A DNA stretch of 64,000 bases. Source: Pseudomonas sp. HAR-UPW-AIA-41. GTDB lineage: Bacteria > Pseudomonadota > Gammaproteobacteria > Pseudomonadales > Pseudomonadaceae. Location of the stretch: contig NZ_NSLB01000007.1 of NCBI RefSeq assembly GCF_002304225.1, forward strand, positions 62,001 through 126,000, read 5' to 3'. The translations under genes and the position numbers were made by a program. The notes below the pieces were generated by a model, which was given only the letters and a program-made list of their open reading frames with translations, did no database searches and was not told the origin of the DNA. Shown piece by piece: positions 15,142 to 23,745 of this stretch (position 1 is its first letter; each line of letters begins with the position of its first letter).

Positions 15142-16281
15142 ATGTGGGAGCAATTTGATCGAGACAAACTGTTTGCCGAGGTGTGGGCCGAACCGGTGCA
15201 ATCGGTGGCCAAACGCTACGGGCTGTCGGATGTGGGCTTGAAGAAGCTGTGCAGTCGCTTGCAGATTCCGACCCCTCCCCGTGGGTATTGGGCCAAGCTG
15301 AAGGCAGGAAAAGCAGTCCCTGCTCCCCCAACGCTACCGGTCTTCAAAGGCAATCCTCGTCACCTTCACCGGTTTGTCGCGCAACCGGTCAAACCATCTG
15401 GTGAGGCCCCACCACCGGATGCGCGGTTGCTGTCGGTTCTGGCGTTTGAGCGTGATCCCGCTAATCACATCCGGGTACCGAGTCGGGGAACGCACTGGCA
15501 TCCCCTGGTGGCCGCTACCCGCGATGCGCTCAGCAGTGGCTACAAAGACAACCGAGGGATACCGATTCCGGGTGGTCGTGGATTCGATATCGCCGTCTCG
15601 GCTGGCCAGCGCAAGCGGGCATTTCGGGTGCTCAATACGCTGGTCAAAGCCTTGGAAAAGCGTGGTTATAGCCTGCGCCCTGGTGATCGGCACATGCAGG
15701 TCGAGATGTTCGGTAGCCGCTTCACGCTCGGTATCTATGAGCCCACCAAGCGCTCTAACTATGTCCCTACGGAGAAAGAGCTGACGGCCAAGAATCGTGG
15801 CGAATATAGCTATTGGCCGCGCTACCAGTACACCCCTGCGGGAACCCTCGAAATCCGTTGCGGCGATGGCTATGACGCGGTGGTCAAAGACAAGGTGCGG
15901 CAACCCATCGAGGAGCAGCTCAACCTCGCCGTGGAGGTGATGGTCGGGCGGGCGATTAGCAGGCTCCGCTACCAGGAAGAGCAAGAACGCCTGGCGGCGA
16001 TCCGCGAAGAACGGCGCCGGGCGGCGCTGGCGCAGCAAGCGATTCAGGACGCTGAAAAGCAGAAGCTGGCGCAGTTGATTGAGGATGCGCAGCGCTGGCA
16101 GCAGGCAGAAACTATCCGGGCGTTTTTACGCGCCCAAGAAGCCCATGGCCAGCAGATGGGTGGTTTGTCCGAACAGCAGCAGACGTTTCTGGCTTGGGCT
16201 CGGGCTAAAGCGAACTGGCTGGATCCCTTGGTAATGCAGCCAGACGCCATTCTGGATCAGCAGATAACGATTCCTTACTGA
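15142..16281 (+). CDS. 379-residue HTH protein, last gene of the tns operon
   Basis: The ATG at 15142 follows GGAGGTG at 15131-15137; an earlier start at 15109 lacks such a site. Residues 1-50 read as a helix-turn-helix (LFAEVWAEPVQSVAKRYGLS, DVGLKKLCSRLQIPTPPRGYW), a module often seen on mobile elements. The middle is a mixed alpha/beta region. Residues 270-345 are a long charged helix (YQEEQERLAAIREERRRAAL), likely a coiled coil. The stop overlaps the convergent neighbour by 7 nt. Its place at the end of the tns transcript suggests an element-encoded regulator or accessory factor. Confidence 0.7.
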   Translation: MWEQFDRDKLFAEVWAEPVQSVAKRYGLSDVGLKKLCSRLQIPTPPRGYWAKLKAGKAVPAPPTLPVFKGNPRHLHRFVAQPVKPSGEAPPPDARLLSVLAFERDPANHIRVPSRGTHWHPLVAATRDALSSGYKDNRGIPIPGGRGFDIAVSAGQRKRAFRVLNTLVKALEKRGYSLRPGDRHMQVEMFGSRFTLGIYEPTKRSNYVPTEKELTAKNRGEYSYWPRYQYTPAGTLEIRCGDGYDAVVKDKVRQPIEEQLNLAVEVMVGRAISRLRYQEEQERLAAIREERRRAALAQQAIQDAEKQKLAQLIEDAQRWQQAETIRAFLRAQEAHGQQMGGLSEQQQTFLAWARAKANWLDPLVMQPDAILDQQITIPY

Positions 16282-17228
16282 TCCCTCTCTTCGGGCATCG
16301 GGGGGCCAATGTACGCGCCACGCAGTGTCATCCGGTCAAAGCTATAGACATGGGCGTGTGGGCTTTCGACGCAGCGACCTACCAGGGGTAGTTGATGGTC
16401 TGGCTTGCCTGGTTGGAGCTCGATGGTGCTGCCGCAAACGGGGCAGTCAGCCGAAAAGCGCACCAGGCGCGTCCAGCGGTAATTGTCATGCCGGAACATT
16501 TCCAGCTCGCAGCTGGTTTCGCTGAACGCGGATACCCAGTCGGGGGCTTTGACGACGCAGTCGTCAACGACGCGGAACCAGGGGGTGTAAATCTCCCGCC
16601 AGATGAATACAAACCCGGCCAAGGTAAGTCCCAGAGTGATGAGGCCTCCCATGGTGAGGGGGCCATCACGTTGGCTCAGGGCGAACAACATGATCGCGAG
16701 GAGCAGTATCCAGAATGCGCTGCCCAGAAGGAGGGAGCTCAGAAAGCTGAGACCTCTGAAGCTCAGGTTGCGCATTTCGCCACCCTTTAGGAATAGGCGA
16801 GCGGCGAGTGATGTCTTGATCGCGCCCTTGGCGGAGCGGCGGTAGGCGACGGTCGAGGAAGGCGCAATTTCTGGTGTCTTCTCCCCGTCATTTTGGGGTT
16901 CCAGTTCCAGCCAATACAGGCTCACCACCCCCCTGCCGCCACCTGGCGTATAGCCAAGTTGCAGGCGCGGCCCATCAGATTCCGGCTGGGCCAGCTTCAG
17001 GGTGCGCCGCAGGATCGCGATTTTCGGAACCCAATCCTTAGGGTCTGAGTCTTTCTCCGTCGCATTACCGCAGCCGGCGAGCAGATTCCTAGCCTCGAAG
17101 GTCAGTTTCTCTTGGCTGTCAGGGCGGTCGAGGCAGCTATTGGTCATGAATAGCAGGATCTCGTACGCCCGTCCGCGCGAGGGATTCTCTGTGAGCTGAT
17201 GCTTTAGACGCTGAAGTGCTTCGAACAT
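16275..17228 (-). CDS. 317-residue membrane protein with zinc-ribbon-like tail
   Basis: Two adjacent hydrophobic segments (FLSSLLLGSAFWILLLAIML and TMGGLITLGLTLAGFVFIW) at about residues 156-210 predict two transmembrane helices with both termini in the cytoplasm. The C-terminal domain contains CPVCGSTIEL and a later RCVESPHAH, possible metal ligands. The N-terminal 90 residues are soluble and helical. It is convergent with the tns operon and divergent from the CoiA-like gene. Two-span membrane proteins are common effectors in defence loci, but no partner is obvious here. Confidence 0.65.
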   Translation of the reverse strand: MFEALQRLKHQLTENPSRGRAYEILLFMTNSCLDRPDSQEKLTFEARNLLAGCGNATEKDSDPKDWVPKIAILRRTLKLAQPESDGPRLQLGYTPGGGRGVVSLYWLELEPQNDGEKTPEIAPSSTVAYRRSAKGAIKTSLAARLFLKGGEMRNLSFRGLSFLSSLLLGSAFWILLLAIMLFALSQRDGPLTMGGLITLGLTLAGFVFIWREIYTPWFRVVDDCVVKAPDWVSAFSETSCELEMFRHDNYRWTRLVRFSADCPVCGSTIELQPGKPDHQLPLVGRCVESPHAHVYSFDRMTLRGAYIGPPMPEERDQ

Positions 17229-17356
17229 GCAATTCCCTATGCCCTTGATTTATATGGATTTAAAACCTGGATTTCCGGAATCCGGCCATATCTGGAGGTT
17301 TTTTCTGCCGCTTATTTTCAGTCTTGAGACCTTCTTAACTCCAGCGGGAAAGTCTC

Positions 17357-18520
17357 ATGACCATGACGATTGCAGTAGATGCCAGTGGCCGAGTTGTTTC
17401 GATTAACGAAGTAGTACGCGGTCTGGCTTGTGGCTGTCGGTGCCTTGAATGCAATGAGGTCGTTGTTGCGCGCCGAGGACTACAGCTGAGGCACCATTTC
17501 GCCCATGCTTCAAAAAAAGATCCCTGTGAGGTCACGCCAGAAAGCTTTCTGCACCGATACGCCAAGCAGGTGGTGAGAGAAAGCTTAGGCTTGCAGTTGC
17601 CTCCGCAGCCGGGACATCACCCAGATTCTGAAGACCAGAGCTCCTGGTGGGATTTTGAATCCGTTAAAGAAGAGCCCTGGATGGGTGATTTCAGGCCTGA
17701 TCTTGTCGCTGAGCTGACGGATGGCCCTCTGTTGATTGAGTTTGCCTGCACCTCGTTTGTTGATGAGGAGAAACTGGAGCGGATTAAGCAGTTGGGCATT
17801 CGCACTGTCGAGATCGACTTGAGCGGCTTGGTCGTAACGCCCTCGTCGGATGGTTTGCTGGAGATAAGAAGGGTCATCCTGCATGACGTGACCTTAAAGC
17901 AGTGGCTTTATCCTCTCCCGGAAGTTGTTGGCGGCGATCCATTGCTGTCTGTTGACAGCGACGTTCAGCAGGGGCCCAGCGTGCACTTGCCTGAGCGGCA
18001 GCGGTTCACGATTCAGGGCTTTTGGGTCGATCTGAGGGTGCTTGATTTTGGTTCTGTGGTGGTGCGTTCAGTGGCGTTCAGTCCAGCTATCGCTGAGCTG
18101 CTCAAGCGACTGTCGCGAAAATACGCAGGTCGCTATGTGGCCAAGTATAGGAACTGGATGTTTCCTGCTTGGGCAAAGGCTGCGCTTCAGGATGAGCTTG
18201 AGGCACTGGCCGATGGTGATAGCTCTGGTTTGAGTCGAGTGGGTGATCCGTGTTCACAGGAGCTAGTCGCATCGCTCACGACCGAGAGTCAGCCGGACGT
18301 TAATGGTTACCTCGATGCACGACTTATTCTCCGGCAATACCGAGAAGGCCTTGCTCCGGCATGTCTGCCTTACGGAGAGTTCAAGGCTCGGCACTATGGC
18401 ATTGGTTTGGACTGTGATGCGTTGGAAGATTTCTTCCGGGACAGTGGCGTTGAGCTTCTTTGTGTTGAGGTGGTTCGGATAGCTGGTAAGGCTGATTTCG
18501 TTTACGTATTGCGTCGATGA
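17357..18520 (+). CDS. CoiA-like nuclease-type protein
   Basis: 387 residues. Residues 20-52 hold a small zinc-binding motif (CGCRCLECNE) followed by RHHFAHAS, the arrangement at the N-terminus of competence protein CoiA relatives. A PD-(D/E)xK-like segment follows (DFRPDLVAELTDGPLLIEFA, then LERIKQLGIRTVEIDLSG), consistent with a restriction-endonuclease fold. The C-terminal 200 residues are unassigned. CoiA relatives occur on mobile elements and in competence loci and are thought to act on DNA. The gene stands alone downstream of a short promoter region, and a 9-bp hairpin (18530-18559) follows it. Confidence 0.7.
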   Translation: MTMTIAVDASGRVVSINEVVRGLACGCRCLECNEVVVARRGLQLRHHFAHASKKDPCEVTPESFLHRYAKQVVRESLGLQLPPQPGHHPDSEDQSSWWDFESVKEEPWMGDFRPDLVAELTDGPLLIEFACTSFVDEEKLERIKQLGIRTVEIDLSGLVVTPSSDGLLEIRRVILHDVTLKQWLYPLPEVVGGDPLLSVDSDVQQGPSVHLPERQRFTIQGFWVDLRVLDFGSVVVRSVAFSPAIAELLKRLSRKYAGRYVAKYRNWMFPAWAKAALQDELEALADGDSSGLSRVGDPCSQELVASLTTESQPDVNGYLDARLILRQYREGLAPACLPYGEFKARHYGIGLDCDALEDFFRDSGVELLCVEVVRIAGKADFVYVLRR

Positions 18521-18529
18521 TTGGGTCTT

Positions 18530-18559
18530 CCCTGCTTTCAGTGATACCTCAAAGCAGGG
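18530..18559. repeat. Inverted repeat after the CoiA-like gene
   Basis: CCCTGCTTT (18530-18538) pairs with AAAGCAGGG (18551-18559) around a 12-nt loop. No T-run follows, so it is a weak terminator or an mRNA-stabilising hairpin. Confidence 0.45.
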
Positions 18560-18654
18560 GCAATTGACTTCGGTTTTCGCAGCTTTGAAAAAATCCTTTT
18601 CTGCACTCCGTGCATTTTTACGATGGGGCCTCAACCACCCATAGGAGCTCCACC

Positions 18655-18798
18655 ATGAGTCAGCAGAACCATCATGCCAACCAGTCCAATCCAAACAACC
18701 CAGCCCACCAAGCTGCGCAGAACAATCGCGCTAATCAGCTGAATCCAAACAACCCGGCGTATTACAGCAGCCGCCAGGGAGGCACAAAGAGTAAGTAA
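18655..18798 (+). CDS. 47-residue NPNNPA-repeat protein
   Basis: The ATG at 18655 follows ATAGGAG. The protein is almost entirely polar and contains two copies of an asparagine-rich unit: ANQSNPNNPAH (residues 8-18) and ANQLNPNNPAY (25-35). I recall similar tiny repeat proteins in many Pseudomonas genomes, always unexplained. It is followed by a GC-rich hairpin and then by the 658-residue gene. Likely intrinsically disordered. Confidence 0.65.
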   Translation: MSQQNHHANQSNPNNPAHQAAQNNRANQLNPNNPAYYSSRQGGTKSK

Positions 18799-18812
18799 TC
18801 AGAGTGCCATGG

Positions 18813-18836
18813 CCGGGGATCTGATCCCCGGTCTTC
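18813..18836 (+). terminator. Hairpin after the repeat protein
   Basis: CCGGGGA (18813-18819) and TCCCCGG (18825-18831) pair around TCTGA and are followed by TCTTCT, a weak U-tract. It could end the short transcript or partly block read-through into the next gene. Confidence 0.45.
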
Positions 18837-18848
18837 TAGGAGAGAGTT

Positions 18849-20825
18849 ATGGCAAGAAAAGCCGAATCGAATGGCGTGAAAGAAACTTTAATACGCCTAT
18901 TTGGGCATGACGATGATCGCAGCCTGCTTGCCAAGCTCGCGGGCAGGGATCCTCTCAAGCAGCATCGACTCGACCCCGATAGTGGGTCGAATGTTTTCAA
19001 GCGCTCTACGGAGTGCGACAACCTGATCAAGAACCTTCTGGCATTGGATGCGGTGTTCAACAGCCAGGATATGGTTTGTGAGCTGGCCGAAAGCCAGGTT
19101 TCGTCAGCGAAGTTGCATCAGGAGATTGAGCGAGCTAGGGCGCGTCTTGAGCAGAAATTGCATGCCTATAGCTATTGGGTCGACCGGCTTAGCTCACTGG
19201 AAAAGGTACTCAGGGAGCAGTCGTCACTTGAAGACTTTGTCTTGGAAGACCGACTGTTGGCAGATAGTCAGGTGAGTACAGTCGGCAAGGGAACGCCCTA
19301 TGCGCTGCGGGCCGTTCAGTTGTTGGAGCGGGTTGAGGAGCAAGGGCGTAGTTCTCTACTCAGTCCAGATCAGCTCAATGAGAAAGCCTGGGCGCTCTAT
19401 CGATTAGGGTTGGCCGAGCAGGCGGTGGCGGTGGCTCGACAAGCCGTTGAAGTAGATGCGGAGCATTCGGAGGCTTGGATGCTTCTGGCGATTTGCTGCA
19501 TCAATGATAAGCGCGCTGCTGATCAGGAGGTGGCGCGCTACAAATTCCAGAGAGAAGAAGCTGAGCCATTGTCTGGCCACGAGCATTGGGCCGCGGAAAT
19601 GCGAGATATGGCAGAAGACCGTCGTGCCAAAGCACTGGCTGACCATCGCGCTGTCGTGTTTCCAGCATTGCTCTACTGGCCACGAGATCTCGAAAACCCC
19701 TACCGACGTTATCGGTATCGTGAGAATTACGAGCAGATCCGCAACTGGTGTATCGACTGGTTGTATTCCCTCTTACTGCCCGACAGCGGCTGTCTTCCGT
19801 CAGATGTGGATAGGCAGCTTGCCTATGAGGCTAATGGGCTGGCGCCGGAGTTCGTCTGGCAGGAGAAGCTGAGCCCGTACTCCGCTCGTTGGAGGGTGCG
19901 CGGAGAGCGTGCCCACGGGCTGAGGGAACTTGAAATTCAGGTGGCGGAACGGATCTGTCGGGAATGGGAGGAGCTGATCGGGAGGCATGAAGACTTCGCC
20001 TTTTTCCAGAGAAGCCTGTTGGAGCCGAGCAGGCGATTCCTCAAGCTTAAGCTTTTGCACATTCATTATGTGCTGGGTCTGTCCGGCTACGAGGTGCTGC
20101 GGCAGCGTTTTCACGAGGATCTCAGATACCTACGTTGGGGGGATTTATCGGCCATCCTGCATCAGCCATCACTGTTTCAGACGCTGACCACGCATTGTGC
20201 GGGAGCGGGCTTGGAGGAGTTGATTCGCCGGTTCGATAGCTTGGTAGAGCAGGTAGCCCAAGAGCAGAGGGGGGATTTTGTTTTTCTGAAGTCCAACCTG
20301 CTTTGCCGGGAGTACCACCACGGTTTCGTGCGAGGTGAATTTGCTGGCTGCCTGCGCGTGGCCCAGGAGGCCCAGGCCTTCTTGGCTTCATCGGTGGGTT
20401 TTGACTCCCATCAGTTGGGCTTTCGCGAAAATGGACAGAGCAACATTTTGCTCAGTTTGAAACACTGGAAATACATGGAGCTACGCGCCGCAATTGAGAT
20501 CGCCCGAGAGTCAGCGGAAGCGCAGCAAGCCCTGCTGTCTGTGGCCCAACCGGCGCAATATTTTGCCGATGAGGCTGACTACCTGATCCATGAGTTTGCG
20601 GATATCGAGGGGGTGGTCGACGAGTGGTACGAAGCCCCATATGGCGAATCGATCCTGACCAGTGGCGAGTGGATGCAGGCGGTTGAGGCACTGTTGAAAG
20701 CTGACATCTATTCCGACCAAGAGATGGCTTTGCGCGCGAGGGAGCTGCTGGCGCAGCTAGCTCCTCTCGTTGTCAAGAAACACGAGGTCTGGAGTCTGAA
20801 CGACTACTGGAGGACTGCGGACTGA
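18849..20825 (+). CDS. 658-residue helical protein with TPR-like segment
   Basis: TAGGAGAGAG precedes the ATG. Residues 1-150 are charged and partly coiled-coil (HQEIERARARLEQKLHAY). Residues 175-235 contain a TPR-like pair (EKAWALYRLGLAEQAVAVAR, EVDAEHSEAWMLLAICCIND). The rest is helical with many aromatic residues (FPALLYWPRDLENPYRRYRY, IRNWCIDWLYSLLLPDSGC). No catalytic motif is evident and I do not recognise a family. It may be a sensor or scaffold within the cargo; the following genes (Sel1-type and NYN) are about 460 nt away and may be separate. Confidence 0.7.
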   Translation: MARKAESNGVKETLIRLFGHDDDRSLLAKLAGRDPLKQHRLDPDSGSNVFKRSTECDNLIKNLLALDAVFNSQDMVCELAESQVSSAKLHQEIERARARLEQKLHAYSYWVDRLSSLEKVLREQSSLEDFVLEDRLLADSQVSTVGKGTPYALRAVQLLERVEEQGRSSLLSPDQLNEKAWALYRLGLAEQAVAVARQAVEVDAEHSEAWMLLAICCINDKRAADQEVARYKFQREEAEPLSGHEHWAAEMRDMAEDRRAKALADHRAVVFPALLYWPRDLENPYRRYRYRENYEQIRNWCIDWLYSLLLPDSGCLPSDVDRQLAYEANGLAPEFVWQEKLSPYSARWRVRGERAHGLRELEIQVAERICREWEELIGRHEDFAFFQRSLLEPSRRFLKLKLLHIHYVLGLSGYEVLRQRFHEDLRYLRWGDLSAILHQPSLFQTLTTHCAGAGLEELIRRFDSLVEQVAQEQRGDFVFLKSNLLCREYHHGFVRGEFAGCLRVAQEAQAFLASSVGFDSHQLGFRENGQSNILLSLKHWKYMELRAAIEIARESAEAQQALLSVAQPAQYFADEADYLIHEFADIEGVVDEWYEAPYGESILTSGEWMQAVEALLKADIYSDQEMALRARELLAQLAPLVVKKHEVWSLNDYWRTAD

Positions 20826-21283
20826 CTGCTGACCAAGCATCTTCCGTGGGTATATGAGTCGGGCGGTGCCGCTTTCTGGGCGGCTCCATCACACGCCGAG
20901 TCAGTCATGCACACCATTCAAGCAATTCTATCCAGTTGCGTAGCTGGTGATGAGTGTTTGCTCAACAGTGTGGCCAGAGGGCAAGAGTTCGTCTTTGACA
21001 CGCAGGGGCAGGATGCCCCTGTCCAGTGTTTTTCACTGCTGGAAGCCGGCTCCTCCAGCAGTGAAATAGTGTCTAGCGAGTCGGCTGACGCAGCGCTCGA
21101 CTTTGCGACAGATTGCTAGCTAGAATCTGATGCAGGCGCCCGCCCAACTTGCACACGAGTTAAAAAAGGCTTCGTATTCCCTCGATTCATATCTCTCTAG
21201 CTGAGAAACCCTTCCAAGCCTGGATGTCCGGGGCTTAAACGTGTGCCGTTCGCTCCGTACGTCAGGCGATGGGGATTGGTTTC
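20826..21283. other. 458-nt spacer before the Sel1-type gene
   Basis: It holds one doubtful 70-codon frame (listed separately) and otherwise no clear gene. TTTCACTGCTGG and CCAGCAGTGAAA (about 21028-21066) form an inverted repeat inside that frame. I see no convincing promoter consensus. Confidence 0.4.
20907..21119 (+). CDS. Doubtful 70-residue protein
   Basis: An ATG frame lacking a good ribosome site encodes MHTIQAILSSCVAGDECLLN and an acidic serine-rich end. No domain is recognisable. The frame contains a 12-bp inverted repeat near 21028-21066 and may be non-coding. Confidence 0.3.
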   Translation: MHTIQAILSSCVAGDECLLNSVARGQEFVFDTQGQDAPVQCFSLLEAGSSSSEIVSSESADAALDFATDC

Positions 21284-22510
21284 ATGGCTATCAAAGAACT
21301 CGTCTACGCCACCAAGCAACAGCTTGATTCTGTTACTCAGCAGTCATTTCGCCACTCGCATATCTATGAGCTATTTGCCGCGAGCTTTGGGTTCAATACC
21401 CGTGCCTCGTTGGATGCGACGCACCTCATGGCTGTAATGCAGCGCCCGCAAGAGCCTGTAGCTTCCTCTTTGGCAACACTTCACCGTCGATTAGTCGAGT
21501 TGGGTTATCAGTCGGTTGCTGACACGGCTGGAGAGGCCTTACTCAGCATGATTGCTGGTCAGCGCCTGGGGGTTATCTCTGTTGAGTCCGTCATAGATGC
21601 TCTGCAAGAGGATAGTTGGGCATATCCAGAAGAGTGGTTTGAGGTTGATGAGGACGAGGATGAGCATGAGGCCTCGGAGGCTGAGCCAGCAGGCAATTCG
21701 ACACCGTCACTCGACCACGAAAAACTCGCATTGTTGATTGACGGGCTGAGCGGTGCGGCTTCGAGAGGAAGCGCGGTGGCTCACTACGCTTTGGCACATA
21801 TATATAGAGGCGCCGGCCTCAGCGAAAAGGAGGGCTCCTCTTATTGGTACTCGCTGATGGAGCAGGGACGTGATCTTGATGGGGTGCAGCTCGAATGGGC
21901 GATGGCCTACAAGACTCAGCTGCTTAATGCCGAGCGGGAAGCACTTCATCTCAATGAGGCTGCACGTCTGGGATGGGCAGATGCCAGATTGGATCTTGCT
22001 TTTGATAAGGCGCAGCTTGCAGTACATCAGGGAGACCATGAGGAAGCTGAGCACTGGTTCAAGGAGGCCGCAGGTTTAGGCGATGTCGAGGCGATGCGCT
22101 CTTTAGCCTGGCTGGCTCAAGAGGCCGATGACCATGCCTCCGCAAGGCATTGGAAACATCAGGCCGCTCTGCATGGTGACGTCGATGCAATGCGTGGTTT
22201 GATCGATGAAGACGACCGGGACAACCTATTCCAGAGCTGGGTCTGGGTTTACCTTGCCGAGCATCTGGGTACCGATCTGCGCAAGAGTACGCTGCGGGCA
22301 TACCATGATGGTGGCATGTACGCAGACCAAGAGTACGACGATGATCAAGGTGGCCCGCTCTATGTCGCTGGCGATGAGGGCGTAAGGCTTGCTCCATTAA
22401 GTGCTGCTGAGGAGGAAAAGGCCAAGAAACAGGCGGCAGAATTGTTCAGCAATATTGGATCTGAGGGCGCGTTGGACTGGATGCCCACTGCTAGAGGGAG
22501 TTTCGTATGA
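21284..22510 (+). CDS. 408-residue Sel1/TPR-repeat protein coupled to the NYN gene
   Basis: I prefer the ATG at 21284 (MAIKELVYATKQQ), though 21269 is possible. Residues 1-115 are helical. An acidic linker (EVDEDEDEHEASEAEP) precedes Sel1-like repeats: GSAVAHYALAHIYRGAG, HLNEAARLGWADARLDLA, HWFKEAAGLGDVEAMRSLAW and HWKHQAALHGDVDAMRGL. Sel1 repeats form protein-binding solenoids. The stop overlaps the NYN start by 4 nt (ATGA arrangement), so the two proteins are made together and may form a complex. Confidence 0.75.
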   Translation: MAIKELVYATKQQLDSVTQQSFRHSHIYELFAASFGFNTRASLDATHLMAVMQRPQEPVASSLATLHRRLVELGYQSVADTAGEALLSMIAGQRLGVISVESVIDALQEDSWAYPEEWFEVDEDEDEHEASEAEPAGNSTPSLDHEKLALLIDGLSGAASRGSAVAHYALAHIYRGAGLSEKEGSSYWYSLMEQGRDLDGVQLEWAMAYKTQLLNAEREALHLNEAARLGWADARLDLAFDKAQLAVHQGDHEEAEHWFKEAAGLGDVEAMRSLAWLAQEADDHASARHWKHQAALHGDVDAMRGLIDEDDRDNLFQSWVWVYLAEHLGTDLRKSTLRAYHDGGMYADQEYDDDQGGPLYVAGDEGVRLAPLSAAEEEKAKKQAAELFSNIGSEGALDWMPTARGSFV

Positions 22511-23301
22511 GTGGCCAGCAACAGAGTTTGAATGTTGCCATGTTCATTGATGCTGACAATGCGCCAAGCCGCAAGATAGGTGACGTGCTCGCTGAACTCG
22601 CTTCCTATGGCTCGGTGTCTATTCGCCGGGCCTACGGCAACTGGAAGAACCCATGCCTGGATCCGTGGGGCAAAGTGCTGCACGAGCATGCAATACAGCC
22701 TATTCAGCAGTTCGATCTGGTTAAAGGTAAGAATGCGACGGACATGGCCATGGCTGTTGATGCCATGGATGTACTGTTCAATAAACCAGTCGATGTCTTC
22801 TGCTTGGTTTCGTCGGACTGTGACTTCACCCCACTGGTCATGCGGCTTCGGGCCGAAGGCAAGCAGGTTGTGGGCTTTGGTGAACGCAAAACGCCTGAGC
22901 CTTTCGTAAATGCGTGCTCGCGGTTTTTGTATGTTGATCAACCAGATATTGCTGATGAGCAGGTCGGTGCTCTGATCACGTATTTGGAAAAGAGCTTGGC
23001 TGCTGAAAGCTCGGAGCTCGTACCTGCTCCGGTGAGGAAAACAGGTAAGGAGCTCAAGGGGGATACCAGGCTAATGAATCTGCTGCGCAACGCGGTCGCA
23101 TATGCAGAGAGTGAGGATGGTTGGGCTTCTTTGGCAACCGTGGGTAGTCGGATCGGTAATCAGGCTTCGTTCGATGCCCGGAACTATGGTTATCCACGGC
23201 TGGTAGACCTTTTTGCGGCCATTGATCTTTTCGAGATGAAGCGAGTCAACAATCACCCTCAAATTAGGTACAAGAGGCGATCTGCTACTTCAGTGGCCTG
23301 A
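22507..23301 (+). CDS. NYN-domain ribonuclease-like protein with OST-HTH/LOTUS domain
   Basis: 264 residues. Residues 8-145 form a NYN (LabA/DUF88, PIN-like) domain with its acidic metal-binding residues: FIDADN (D15, D17), KGKNATDMAMAVDAMD (D79, D86) and SSDCDFTPL (D104, D106). Residues 186-256 fit the OST-HTH/LOTUS RNA-binding domain (LMNLLRNAVAYAESEDGWAS, IGNQASFDARNYGYPRLVDL). The combination predicts a metal-dependent RNA-cleaving enzyme with its own RNA-binding module, in the cytoplasm. It overlaps the Sel1-type gene by 4 nt. NYN-LOTUS proteins are widespread but their role is rarely known. Confidence 0.88.
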   Translation: MSGQQQSLNVAMFIDADNAPSRKIGDVLAELASYGSVSIRRAYGNWKNPCLDPWGKVLHEHAIQPIQQFDLVKGKNATDMAMAVDAMDVLFNKPVDVFCLVSSDCDFTPLVMRLRAEGKQVVGFGERKTPEPFVNACSRFLYVDQPDIADEQVGALITYLEKSLAAESSELVPAPVRKTGKELKGDTRLMNLLRNAVAYAESEDGWASLATVGSRIGNQASFDARNYGYPRLVDLFAAIDLFEMKRVNNHPQIRYKRRSATSVA

Positions 23302-23410
23302 CCTTTTCGCTGAGACAACATGTATCCGCTATAGCGAATGGCTTACATGGCTTGGCGCTATTAACCGCTTCTTGTATAGCCTAGTGGTCACTAAGCTAGG
23401 ATCACCCACT

Positions 23411-23512
23411 GAGCAACGGACTTGCTCGGCATCATGGATGATTGACCATTGCTAGGACGCATCGACAGGATGTTGAATGGTCAGGAAAGAACCCGCTTCG
23501 GCGGGTTTTTTG
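23411..23512 (+). ncRNA. Structured non-coding stretch ending in a terminator
   Basis: In a gene-free region three stems follow each other: GAGCAA/TTGCTC (23411-23427), TGACCATT/AATGGTCA (23443-23483) and a terminator AACCCGC-TTCG-GCGGGTT (23490-23507) with a T-run. It could be a small RNA or the 3' UTR of the NYN mRNA (stop at 23301). Confidence 0.4.
23490..23512 (+). terminator. Intrinsic terminator near transposon end
   Basis: AACCCGC pairs with GCGGGTT around the stable tetraloop TTCG, followed by TTTTT. It closes transcription before the transposon right end. Confidence 0.85.
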
Positions 23513-23745
23513 TTGCCTGAAAAAGGTGTGCGCACGTGGCACATTTCTCAGTCCGCTGCGTTGCTAGGCGTGATCAGGCCGTTGTGCGCCAGGCAGGGAG
23601 TTTGAGTCCGAAAACCCACGACGGATGGGGCTTCCATCAGCCGGCTTTCCTCTCTAATCTGAGCTTCATTGACAGGATGTCAATCCAAGCCGCCACGCTC
23701 AGGAGGCGGTTTTCCCCGTTTGTAGTGCCTTTTTGCGGGGGCTTA

